64,000 bases of DNA from Kapaibacterium sp044224925. Its GTDB lineage: Bacteria > Bacteroidota > Ignavibacteria > Kapaibacteriales > Kapaibacteriaceae. How positions within the stretch are numbered: the first letter of the stretch is position 1; each line of letters starts with the position of its first letter. The position numbers were made by a program, and so were the translations under genes. This document shows, in pieces, positions 44,435 to 51,938 of this stretch. Below the pieces are notes generated by a model. The model saw nothing but the letters and a program-made list of their open reading frames with translations, was not told where the DNA came from and did not search any database. The stretch lies in assembly GCA_044224925.1 (NCBI GenBank), contig JBGAJM010000002.1, positions 186,001 to 250,000 on the forward strand. Reading direction: 5' to 3'.

Positions 44435-44442
44435 TATCTTCG
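44435..44442 (+). promoter_or_regulatory. candidate -7-type box TATCTTCG before the MscS gene
   Basis: TATCTTCG is identical to the box at 907-914 and ends six bases before the ATG at 44449. No Shine-Dalgarno precedes the ATG, so a leaderless transcript is inferred. Confidence 0.35.
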
Positions 44443-44448
44443 TGGACG

Positions 44449-45477
44449 ATGATGAACCCCCTTCTTCCCTTCGCCCTGTTCGCCGCTTCTGTCCTTGCTG
44501 GGATCGTTTTGCGGTCGGTTGTGATACGTTCCTTGTTGCGTGCTGCAAAACGGAATGAATTCCTGTACGCCGAAACGGTGATCGCATCGGTGAAGAACAT
44601 GATCGTTTTCTGGTCGGTCCTGGCCGGTACGGCGATCGCCCTGGAAATGGTGAATGAGACGGTCCTGTGGCGTCGGTATGCCGATACAGCGCTGTTCGTG
44701 GTCTTCGTGCTGACGGCCGGAATTGCGGTATCGCGAATGCTCACGGGCATGATGCGCACACGGGCAGAGGAGACGCACGATGCGGCATGGTCGTCGTCGA
44801 TCACGCGCCGATTGGTGCAATTGGGCATCCTGAGTCTCGCCATCCTGTTGATCATGTCGTCGCTTGGGTTCCAGATCACCACGCTGCTGACGGTCTTCGG
44901 TATCGGAGGTGCGGCGTTTGCTCTGTCCCTTCAGGACACCTTGGGCAACGTGTTCGCGGGAGCATCGATCACCTTGGGGAAGCAGATCCGCGTGGGCGAC
45001 CATATCAGCATGGGCACGACGATCGAAGGAGAACTGTGCGATATCGGATGGCGGAATAGCACGATCCGTCTGGCCGATGCCTCGTGCGTGATCGTTCCCA
45101 ATCGCGATCTCGCGAATGGCCATGTTCGCCGGTTCACGTCGAATGGAGCAACGTTCACGATCGAGGTCTTCGTGCAGGTGGACCCACGACATCTTCCCTC
45201 GGAAGTGATCGCAATGATCTCCGCCCTGCTCACACCGCTCACAACGCAACAGGCAGTGCTGGCCTCTACGGTGGAAGGGGACGTGCGCTTCATGACCACC
45301 CCGCCACCCTCCGTGCGACTTCATCGCTTGAATGCGGCCACGACGACGTATGTGGTGTCGGTCTCGGTGGACTCGCTGGTGCGCAACACCGAGTCGCGCG
45401 ATGCACTGTCGTTGCTGCTGTACACGGGCGTGCGCGAGACCCTGTCGGTGCATGGCGTCACGACGGTCCTGTCATGA
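44449..45477 (+). CDS. mechanosensitive ion channel family protein (MscS type)
   Basis: A 342-residue channel protein. Four or five membrane segments occupy about residues 5-160. The pore-lining helix and beta domain carry the MscS signature GIGGAAFALSLQDTLGNVFAG (about residues 156-176) and LGKQIRVGDHISMG. It opens under membrane tension to release osmolytes. The start is ATGATG at 44449 or 44452. The last bases overlap the PAP2 gene start (ATGA). Confidence 0.93.
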   Translation: MMNPLLPFALFAASVLAGIVLRSVVIRSLLRAAKRNEFLYAETVIASVKNMIVFWSVLAGTAIALEMVNETVLWRRYADTALFVVFVLTAGIAVSRMLTGMMRTRAEETHDAAWSSSITRRLVQLGILSLAILLIMSSLGFQITTLLTVFGIGGAAFALSLQDTLGNVFAGASITLGKQIRVGDHISMGTTIEGELCDIGWRNSTIRLADASCVIVPNRDLANGHVRRFTSNGATFTIEVFVQVDPRHLPSEVIAMISALLTPLTTQQAVLASTVEGDVRFMTTPPPSVRLHRLNAATTTYVVSVSVDSLVRNTESRDALSLLLYTGVRETLSVHGVTTVLS

Positions 45478-46034
45478 TCGAGGCCCTGCTCCACCTGGAC
45501 GTCTGGCTGTTCTACGCCGTGAACCACGGCTGGTCCAATCCCGTGTTCGACGTCATCATGCCCTTCATCACCAACTCGCGCTATTGGCTTCCTGTCTATA
45601 TCCTGGGCTGTCTGTACCTAGTGGTGCGGCAAGGCGGCAAGGGACGATGGTGCACCGTCACCCTCGTGGGTACGGTGGTGCTGCTGGATCAGGCAAGTGC
45701 GCATTTCTTGAAGGAAGCGATCGGTCGGGTCCGACCGTATGATGCCCTCGGCGACGTGATCCAACTCGTTGGTAGTGGCGGTGGCTCGTTCCCTTCGAAC
45801 CACGCCATGAACAACGCTGCGGCCGCCGTCATCCTCTCGGCGTTCTACCCTTCCCTCCGTCCCCTCTGGTGGACCATTGCCGTTATCATGGCCTTCTCAC
45901 GCGTGTACTGCGGTGTGCACTACCCGAGCGATGTGCTCGGAGGCATGGTGATTGGCGCCCTTGTGGGGTGGGGAGTGGTGCACTTCGTGGGACACAGAGT
46001 GCGACACGGAGTGGGACACGGAGTGCGACACTAG
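45474..46034 (+). CDS. phosphatase PAP2 family protein with repeat-derived C-terminus
   Basis: A 186-residue membrane phosphatase. The three PAP2 motifs are present: KEAIGRVRP (KX6RP), GGSFPSNHAMN (PSGH variant with Asn) and SRVYCGVHYPSDVLGG (SRX5HX3D). Members dephosphorylate undecaprenyl diphosphate or phosphatidic acid. The last about 15 residues (VGHRVRHGVGHGVRH) are encoded by a 12-bp tandem repeat that runs past the stop, so the tail is probably not functional sequence. A four-base overlap with mscS suggests co-transcription. Confidence 0.9.
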   Translation: MIEALLHLDVWLFYAVNHGWSNPVFDVIMPFITNSRYWLPVYILGCLYLVVRQGGKGRWCTVTLVGTVVLLDQASAHFLKEAIGRVRPYDALGDVIQLVGSGGGSFPSNHAMNNAAAAVILSAFYPSLRPLWWTIAVIMAFSRVYCGVHYPSDVLGGMVIGALVGWGVVHFVGHRVRHGVGHGVRH

Positions 46035-46079
46035 CGTGGGACACTAGCGTGGGACACTAGCGTGGGACACGGAGTGCGA
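45987..46079 (+). repeat. 12/13-bp minisatellite crossing the end of the PAP2 gene
   Basis: Tandem units GTGGGACACGGA / GTGCGACACGGA (12 bp) and GTGGGACACTAGC (13 bp), about seven in all plus a partial. Four units encode the protein tail and the stop codon TAG lies within a CACTAGC unit. The mix of 12- and 13-bp units means copy-number change would alter the C-terminus. Confidence 0.85.
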
Positions 46080-46115
46080 TTTTTGATTCCTTGATCCTGT
46101 ATTCCTCTTCTGATT

Positions 46116-47417
46116 TCATCCCTTTCCCGATCTCACCGCTCCTTCCAACGTTGCGGGAAGACCGGTCTGTGTCCAGTCGCCGGCGAAGGTGATGTTGCCG
46201 ATGCTGAGGTGCGAGGGACGAAGGGCATTTGCAGCCGGTGTGGCCAGGAGCGTGGCCTGCCGTTCCTTGATCACGCGGGAATGCAGGAGGGTGGCGGCCG
46301 ACATGGCAGGGAAGGCGGTGCGGAGTTCACGTTCGCAGAGGGCCACGATGTCGTCGGCCGACATGTCGACGAGGTGGTCGCCCGCACTGACCGTGAGCGC
46401 GACGTGTCCGGGATAGGCCCGCACCACGTCGACATCGGCCTCGGTGATCGCACGCCGATCGAACACCCATTGGACCGTGGTCCCCAGCATGGCCACGAGA
46501 TCGTCGGTCATCCACTGCTTGTCATACCACAGATAGACACTGACGATGGGTGAGTACTGTAGATCGGGTGGACGGAATTCGATCCCGGGAGATGCTTCGA
46601 GCAAGCGTCGGAGCGGACGTGGTGGGATCGCACACACGACGTGATCAACCCCGAGCACCTCGCCCGACGAGAGCACGACCTGCGTGACCTTGTCGGCGTC
46701 CCACACGAGTCGGTCGACCGACGTGCTCAGGAGCACCCTTCCGCCACGCGCGGCAAGCCAGGCGGGGAGCGGGTCGGTGTAGACCGAGAGGCCTCGACTT
46801 GGCAAGTAGAGCTTCGACGATTCTGCCCCGCCGAAAAAGGCCAGTCGCAGCACGTTGACGAGCAGACCGGCATCGGCCTCGTCCAATCGGGCATTGAGGG
46901 TGGCAAGGACGATGGGTTCCCAGAATCGTGAGATCATCGTCGCCGACTGTCGTTCTCGCGTAAGTAATTCCTTACACGTCTCTCCCGTTGTCCGAATGCG
47001 ACCGAGGTCCAATCTCACGGCGAACCGGAGAGCCACAAGGCGGTCGCGCAATGGAATAGAGCGCAGGAGGAGCATACCCAGGGCGACCCCGGCTTTTCCT
47101 GGCAGGTATCCGGCATTGAGAAGATCCGACGATCCGTCGGCATCGACGAAGCGGACGCGGAGTGCGGGCTGCTTGATAAAGTAGTGGTCGGCTCCGAGCT
47201 CCTTGGCCATGGCCAGAAAGTCCGTATAACAGCCCATCATCAGGTGCTGGCCGTTGTCGATCACGTCGCCGGTGGTCCGGTCCACGAACGATCGTGCCCG
47301 ACCTCCCAGATAGGGCCGTTCCTCGACGAGCACCACGTGCGCGCCCGAACGGGCCGCATGGACCGCCGCAGCTACCCCTGCCACCCCGCCACCGATCACA
47401 ACAACCGTTTGCATCAT
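46116..47417 (-). CDS. FAD-dependent oxidoreductase, hydroxysqualene dehydroxylase (HpnE)-like
   Basis: A 433-residue flavoprotein of the amine oxidase/phytoene-desaturase-like group. The N-terminal FAD motif is VVVIGGGVAGVAAAVHAA and VLVEERPYLGGRARSF. Further matches are TGDVIDNGQHLMMGCY and the C-terminal ITFAGDWTQTGLPATLEGAVRSG, wording typical of HpnE. HpnE removes the hydroxyl of hydroxysqualene in hopanoid synthesis, normally with HpnC and HpnD, which are absent here. A carotenoid or isoprenoid role is therefore also possible. The start is one of two adjacent ATGs (47417 or 47414). Confidence 0.75.
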   Translation of the reverse strand: MMQTVVVIGGGVAGVAAAVHAARSGAHVVLVEERPYLGGRARSFVDRTTGDVIDNGQHLMMGCYTDFLAMAKELGADHYFIKQPALRVRFVDADGSSDLLNAGYLPGKAGVALGMLLLRSIPLRDRLVALRFAVRLDLGRIRTTGETCKELLTRERQSATMISRFWEPIVLATLNARLDEADAGLLVNVLRLAFFGGAESSKLYLPSRGLSVYTDPLPAWLAARGGRVLLSTSVDRLVWDADKVTQVVLSSGEVLGVDHVVCAIPPRPLRRLLEASPGIEFRPPDLQYSPIVSVYLWYDKQWMTDDLVAMLGTTVQWVFDRRAITEADVDVVRAYPGHVALTVSAGDHLVDMSADDIVALCERELRTAFPAMSAATLLHSRVIKERQATLLATPAANALRPSHLSIGNITFAGDWTQTGLPATLEGAVRSGKG

Positions 47418-47444
47418 TCAGCAAACTTCGGGAAGTTCCACCCC

Positions 47445-47774
47445 ATGATCACATGGGAAGATTTCGAATCGGTGCACCTCTGCGTTGGCACCATCGTCCG
47501 CGCCGAGGAGTTTCCCGAGGCCCGCAAGCCGGCGTATAAGCTGTGGGTGGACGTTGGGGACGGCCAGGTGCGTCAGAGCAGTGCCCAGATAACGCATCTC
47601 TATACACCAGAAGGACTTATCGGGAAGCAGGTGATCTGCGTCACGAATTTCGCCCCGAAGAAGATCGGTCCGTGGACGTCAGAGGTCCTCGTCACCGGTT
47701 TTTACCGTGCCGACGGAGCCGTCGTCCTTGCCACCCCGGACCTTCCCCTCCCCAACGGCACACGACTGGCCTAA
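47445..47774 (+). CDS. tRNA-binding domain protein, CsaA-like
   Basis: A 109-residue protein of one OB-fold tRNA-binding domain, of the stand-alone CsaA type: VHLCVGTIVRAEEFPEARKPAYKL, then GLIGKQVICVTNFAPKKIGP and a GTRLA end. CsaA has been proposed as a chaperone linked to protein export, and the domain binds tRNA in synthetases. It is divergent from the HpnE-like gene (27 bases apart) and is followed by the tRNA-Leu gene 45 bases after the stop. Confidence 0.9.
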   Translation: MITWEDFESVHLCVGTIVRAEEFPEARKPAYKLWVDVGDGQVRQSSAQITHLYTPEGLIGKQVICVTNFAPKKIGPWTSEVLVTGFYRADGAVVLATPDLPLPNGTRLA

Positions 47775-47799
47775 CAGCAGGTCATTCCCCGCTTTGTGG

Positions 47800-47807
47800 T
47801 ATTTTGC
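47800..47807 (+). promoter_or_regulatory. candidate -7-type box TATTTTGC before tRNA-Leu
   Basis: TATTTTGC lies 12 bases before the mature tRNA start at 47820, the right place for a promoter giving a short 5' leader. It has the same wording as the box at 1970. Confidence 0.4.
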
Positions 47808-47819
47808 AAGGCTGTTACC

Positions 47820-47900
47820 GCGGAAGTGGCGAAATGGCAGACGCACCAGACTTAGGATCTGGCGGGTAATTCCGTGAGAGTTCGAGTCTCTCCTTCCGCA
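47820..47900 (+). tRNA. tRNA-Leu (anticodon TAG)
   Basis: The acceptor stem GCGGAAG pairs with CTTCCGC at the 3' end, followed by discriminator A. The anticodon stem CCAGA/TCTGG encloses CTTAGGA with anticodon TAG, reading CUA and other CUN codons. A long variable arm (CGGGTAATTCCG) and the T-arm GAGAGTTCGAGTCTCTC are present. The length is 81 without CCA; the CCA is not encoded (next bases CAACACC). Confidence 0.96.
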
Positions 47901-47904
47901 CAAC

Positions 47905-47923
47905 ACCGGCCCCCAAGGGCCGG
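47905..47923 (+). terminator. hairpin after tRNA-Leu (possible weak terminator)
   Basis: ACCGGCCC and GGGCCGGT form an 8-bp stem with a short loop, followed only by TTCATTATAG, a poor T-tract. It may process or partly end the tRNA transcript before tig. Confidence 0.5.
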
Positions 47924-47954
47924 TTTCATTATAGAACGCTCAATCGGAGAGAAC

Positions 47955-49220
47955 GTGGAACGTACGCAGATCACCTTGGACGGATGCCGTCGCGAGGTAC
48001 GCATAACCCTCTCAGACAGTGACCTGCGCCCGCACTTCGACAAGGCCTATACGGCCGCGCAAGCCAACATCGAGATCAAAGGGTTCCGTAAGGGCAAGGT
48101 ACCGCTTGCCATCATCAAGCAGCAATTCGGTCGCTCCATCGAGAATGAGGCGCTCGACGATATTGCCGATGCAGAATTCCGCTCCTTTGTTGCCGAAGAG
48201 AAGGCAAATGTGGTCGGTCAGCCATCGCTGACAGACGTCAAGAAGGATCAAGGGTCCGTGACCTTCACGATCCAGTATGAGATCCTGCCCGACTTCGAGC
48301 TCGGTCAGTATCGCGAGCTCGTGGTGAACAGACCCGTACGCGCCGTCACCGAGGCGGACGTGGACGAAGAGATCGCACGGATCACGTTGCGTGCAGCAAC
48401 GTTCGAGCCGGCCGAAGAGATCACCGACAACATGTTCGTGGCCACGATCAGCTTGAACGAGCTGGATCCCGAGTCATCCATGCCGATCCTCGGCAAGGAG
48501 GCAAAGGAGGCACGGGTGTTCCTTGATGACGACCAAGTGGACATGCACCTGCGCAATTCCCTGATGCATCAGCACGTGGGCGATACGTTCAACTACGTTG
48601 CCGAGACGCAGGACGAGAACGCCATTCCGCCACAGTATCGCGTGCAGGTCACCGACATCCAGCAAGTGGTGCCGGCACCGTTCACGAATGAATTCGTCGA
48701 GCAGATCACGGGCGGAAAGTTCACGACCACCGAAGATCTGCGTGCAGATATCGAGCATCAACTCAAGCACTATTACGCAGACGCGGCTCGCGAGTCCGTC
48801 GAGAATCAGTTGATCGAACAACTCGTGCAAGGACACTCCTTCGACGTGCCGGAAAGCGTCATCCATGCTGTTGTCCATCAACTCGCCGATGAGTTCAAGG
48901 AGCGCAACAAGAACGTCCCGGACATCGAGAAGATGACGGCGCACGATCTCGAACCGCAACTACGTCCAACGGCCGAGCGCATCGCGCGTTGGGAACTCAT
49001 TCGCGATCGTATCGCACGCGCAGAGCAGCTTGAAGTGATGGACGAAGACATTGCCAATGCTGCCGTGAAGTACGGTGTCACCGAAGAACAACTGCGCATG
49101 ATCATGCGTCAGAACCGCAGCCTGCAAGATCAGATCTTGGCAGAGAAAACGGTTCGCACGCTCGTAGACTATGCCATCATCAACGACGTCACTGTGGATT
49201 CTGAAGAATCTGTTCTCTAA
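47955..49220 (+). CDS. tig: trigger factor (ribosome-associated chaperone and prolyl isomerase)
   Basis: A 421-residue three-domain chaperone. The ribosome-binding N-terminal domain carries the signature IEIKGFRKGKVPLAIIKQQFG (shown in part), about residues 43-62. A degenerate peptidyl-prolyl isomerase domain lies near 150-240, and the helical C-terminal domain completes the protein. I choose the GTG at 47955, preceded by GGAGA; an upstream ATG at 47874 lies inside the tRNA gene and is excluded. It heads the classical tig-clpP-clpX operon. Confidence 0.93.
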   Translation: MERTQITLDGCRREVRITLSDSDLRPHFDKAYTAAQANIEIKGFRKGKVPLAIIKQQFGRSIENEALDDIADAEFRSFVAEEKANVVGQPSLTDVKKDQGSVTFTIQYEILPDFELGQYRELVVNRPVRAVTEADVDEEIARITLRAATFEPAEEITDNMFVATISLNELDPESSMPILGKEAKEARVFLDDDQVDMHLRNSLMHQHVGDTFNYVAETQDENAIPPQYRVQVTDIQQVVPAPFTNEFVEQITGGKFTTTEDLRADIEHQLKHYYADAARESVENQLIEQLVQGHSFDVPESVIHAVVHQLADEFKERNKNVPDIEKMTAHDLEPQLRPTAERIARWELIRDRIARAEQLEVMDEDIANAAVKYGVTEEQLRMIMRQNRSLQDQILAEKTVRTLVDYAIINDVTVDSEESVL

Positions 49221-49239
49221 CGAATTGAACGAAGGCACC

Positions 49240-49842
49240 ATGGTCAACCAACTCGTTCCGATGGTCGTTGAACAAACGAGTCGCGGTGAGCGCGCATACG
49301 ACATCTATTCGCGACTCCTCAAAGAACGCATCATCTTTATTGGCACACCTATCGACGACTATGTAGCGAGCCTGACGATCGCCCAGTTGTTGTTCCTGCA
49401 AAGTGAAGATCCGAACAAGGACATTCACGTGTATGTGAACTCGCCGGGTGGCAGCGTGTCGGCCGGTATGGCCATCTACGACACGATGCAGTTCGTCAAG
49501 CCCGACATTTCGACGATCTGCGTCGGCATGGCCGCATCCATGGCACAGGTGTTGCTATGTGCAGGTGCCAAGGGCAAGCGTTTTGCGCTTCCGCATTCGC
49601 GCATCATGATGCACCAGCCGTTGGGTGGAACACAAGGTCAGGCTTCTGACATCGAGATCTATACGCGCGAGATGATCCGTACGCGGGACATGTTGTACGA
49701 CATCATCAGCTTGCACACGGGCAAGGATATCGAGACGATCAAGAAGGATGCCGATCGCGACAACTACATGTCGCCAACCGAGGCACTCAACTACGGTCTG
49801 ATCGACAAGATCCTCGAAAAGCCGCCGGTCGACGCGAAGTAA
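49240..49842 (+). CDS. clpP: ATP-dependent Clp protease proteolytic subunit
   Basis: A 200-residue serine protease. Start MVNQLVPMVVEQTSRGERAY, then YVNSPGGSVSAGMAIYDTM. The nucleophile is Ser in GMAASMAQVLL, the catalytic His in SRIMMHQPLGG and the Asp in DRDNYMSPTEALNYGLID. It forms the 14-mer barrel fed by ClpX. The ATG at 49240 gives the normal length; an ATG at 49171 would overlap tig and add unrelated residues. It is 19 bases after tig. Confidence 0.96.
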   Translation: MVNQLVPMVVEQTSRGERAYDIYSRLLKERIIFIGTPIDDYVASLTIAQLLFLQSEDPNKDIHVYVNSPGGSVSAGMAIYDTMQFVKPDISTICVGMAASMAQVLLCAGAKGKRFALPHSRIMMHQPLGGTQGQASDIEIYTREMIRTRDMLYDIISLHTGKDIETIKKDADRDNYMSPTEALNYGLIDKILEKPPVDAK

Positions 49843-49872
49843 ACAGGGGTTTGGCACGAAGGAGGGACGCTT

Positions 49873-51150
49873 ATGAATACGACGGAACAAACGGGACATC
49901 CCGAAGAGCTGCATTGTTCGTTCTGCGGACGGAGCTCGCGCGAGGTCACCAGCTTGATCGCCGGAAAAGGCGTGTACATCTGCGACATTTGCGTTCAGAA
50001 CTCCGTCGAGATCCTTCGCAAGAATCAACCGGCAGCAGCGCTTCGTACCGATATGAAGCAGCTGCCGAAGCCGTCTGAGATCAAGAAGCAGTTGGACTCG
50101 TATGTGATCGGACAGGACAAGGCCAAAGAAGTCTTGTCGGTTGCCGTGTACAACCACTACAAGCGCATCCAGGCCGAAGACATGGTCAGTCCGTTCGACG
50201 ATGTCGAGATCGAGAAGAGCAACATCCTGCTTCTTGGTCCAACCGGAACCGGAAAGACATTGCTCGCGCAAACCCTTGCGCGTATCCTCGACGTCCCCTT
50301 CGCCATTGCCGATGCAACAACGCTCACCGAAGCGGGCTACGTGGGCGACGATGTGGAATCGATCATCGTGAACCTCCTGCAGAATGCCGACTACAATGTT
50401 GAGCGCGCAGAACGAGGCATCATCTATGTGGATGAGATCGACAAGATCACGCGCAAGAGCGATTCCGCCAGTATCACACGTGATGTATCTGGCGAAGGCG
50501 TGCAACAAGGTCTCTTGAAGATCCTCGAGGGCACCGTTGCCGGCATTCCACCAAAGGGAGGCCGCAAGCATCCCGAACAACCACTCATCTATGTGAACAC
50601 GCGCAACATCCTGTTCATTTGCGGTGGTGCGTTCGACGGACTCGACAAGATCATCGCTCGCCGGAAGCGTACGTCCACAATGGGATTCACAGCACCCGTC
50701 GAGGCGACCATTGAAGAAACATCGGCAATGCTCGTGCACGTTGAGCCGGACGATCTGATGAAATTCGGATTCATTCCTGAGTTCATCGGTCGACTCCCCG
50801 TGGTGACCGCACTCAATCCGTTGAGTGATGAAGCGATGCTCGACATTCTCACCAGTCCCAAGAACGCACTCGTGAAGCAGTACCAAAAGCTTCTGCTTCT
50901 TGAAGGCATTCAGTTGGAATTCGAACCGGGCGCCCTTCTCGGCATCGTGCAACGCGCCAAGGCACGTCGCACCGGAGCACGTGCTCTCCGTGGCGTGCTT
51001 GAAGAGTTGATGAATCCGATCATGTACAAGTTGCCCGACGAGCGCAACGTACGTCGATGCATCATCACGGCCGAGACCGTCGACCTCGGAGCCGAGCCCC
51101 GCTATGAGTACGCCGATCCAAAGCGTGCACCTCGCAAGGCGCACTCCTAA
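49873..51150 (+). CDS. clpX: ATP-dependent Clp protease ATP-binding subunit ClpX
   Basis: A 425-residue AAA+ unfoldase. The N-terminal zinc-binding domain has CSFC and CDIC (Cys 15, 18, 37, 40). Walker A is GPTGTGKT (122-129), Walker B is IIYVDEIDKI, and the sensor/loop regions follow (DVSGEGVQQGLLKILEGT, GGAFDGLDKII, FGFIPEFIGRLPV). It unfolds substrates for ClpP. The ATG at 49873 has a GGAGG-type Shine-Dalgarno (GAAGGAGGGACGCTT). It ends the tig-clpP-clpX operon. Confidence 0.97.
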   Translation: MNTTEQTGHPEELHCSFCGRSSREVTSLIAGKGVYICDICVQNSVEILRKNQPAAALRTDMKQLPKPSEIKKQLDSYVIGQDKAKEVLSVAVYNHYKRIQAEDMVSPFDDVEIEKSNILLLGPTGTGKTLLAQTLARILDVPFAIADATTLTEAGYVGDDVESIIVNLLQNADYNVERAERGIIYVDEIDKITRKSDSASITRDVSGEGVQQGLLKILEGTVAGIPPKGGRKHPEQPLIYVNTRNILFICGGAFDGLDKIIARRKRTSTMGFTAPVEATIEETSAMLVHVEPDDLMKFGFIPEFIGRLPVVTALNPLSDEAMLDILTSPKNALVKQYQKLLLLEGIQLEFEPGALLGIVQRAKARRTGARALRGVLEELMNPIMYKLPDERNVRRCIITAETVDLGAEPRYEYADPKRAPRKAHS

Positions 51151-51157
51151 CACGCGA

Positions 51158-51865
51158 CTAGTGTAGCGTGAACTTCACCGGGATGTAGATCCAGCACGCA
51201 ACGGCGTGGTCGTTCTGCCGCGCCGGCGTGAATCGCAATCGTTGAATTCCATACAATGCATCAGCATTGAAGAGCATGTTGTCGCTTTCGACCACACTGC
51301 ATTGCTCCGCTGTGCCCGCCGCTGTTACGAGTGCCTTCACGACCACTGTACCTTCGAGACCCAATCGGCGTGCCTGCTCCGGATACCGAATGAGTCGATA
51401 GAGATCAGCGACATCATAGAACGGCTCGCGTTCAACAGGCGTGAACTCTTCATCGACGATCTCCTGCGGTTGCTCGATCGGACGTTCGGATGGCGCTATA
51501 ACATCCGTTCCTTGCGATGTGATCCCGATCTGTCCGTCCGTACCCTTCCCGTCCACCGTTCCTACCTGCTCCACCGGAGCGATCGTCTCGGTGAACACCA
51601 TGCGTGTGGCTTGCGTGATATCGGTCGTGCTTCGCGCCACGCCGCCTTTCTGCCCTCCCTGCATTGCCGACGCGGCATAGGCCTTCGCAAGATCGAAGTT
51701 CGACTGCACGGCGGCGATCACGAACGGTCGCACCCGCACGATGGTCCGCTCGAACGCAATGGCAAGAAGGATCACGAGGGCGGCAAGGCCCAAGGCCGTG
51801 ATCAGTCCTATGGTGGTTGGACGCTGATCGGCGGAGAGACGAGAGACCGATACGGTTGCAGACAT
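51158..51865 (-). CDS. TonB family energy-transducing protein
   Basis: A 235-residue protein with one N-terminal membrane segment (LITALGLAALVILLAIAFER, residues about 20-39), a linker of about 100 residues, and a C-terminal TonB domain starting near RRLGLEGTVVVKALVTAAG and ending WIYIPVKFTLH. TonB proteins carry energy from the ExbBD motor to outer-membrane receptors. The linker is not strongly Pro-rich, unlike classical TonB. The ATG at 51865 has a GGAGGA Shine-Dalgarno. No exbB/exbD are nearby. It is seven bases from the convergent clpX stop. Confidence 0.85.
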   Translation of the reverse strand: MSATVSVSRLSADQRPTTIGLITALGLAALVILLAIAFERTIVRVRPFVIAAVQSNFDLAKAYAASAMQGGQKGGVARSTTDITQATRMVFTETIAPVEQVGTVDGKGTDGQIGITSQGTDVIAPSERPIEQPQEIVDEEFTPVEREPFYDVADLYRLIRYPEQARRLGLEGTVVVKALVTAAGTAEQCSVVESDNMLFNADALYGIQRLRFTPARQNDHAVACWIYIPVKFTLH

Positions 51866-51938
51866 GGTATCCTCCGGGGTTCTTCCCAAGAGGACACATG
51901 GCGTGATCGCAGAGTTACAACAGCCCGCGTGGTTGCTG

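Noticed and set aside
45987..46079. CRISPR or attachment site at the end of the PAP2 gene
   Set aside because: Short head-to-tail 12/13-bp units with no spacers, no integrase and no tRNA at this point.
47820..47900. tRNA-Leu as an integration site
   Set aside because: The following genes are the core tig-clpP-clpX operon; no integrase or repeated tRNA 3' end was seen.
47874..47954. N-terminal extension of trigger factor from an upstream ATG
   Set aside because: That ATG lies inside the tRNA-Leu gene; the conserved start and a GGAGA Shine-Dalgarno point to the GTG at 47955.
49501..49580. ClpP nucleophile context ASMAQ instead of the E. coli ASMGA
   Set aside because: Ala after Ser-Met is common in ClpP of Bacteroidota and related groups, and His and Asp are intact, so the enzyme looks normal.
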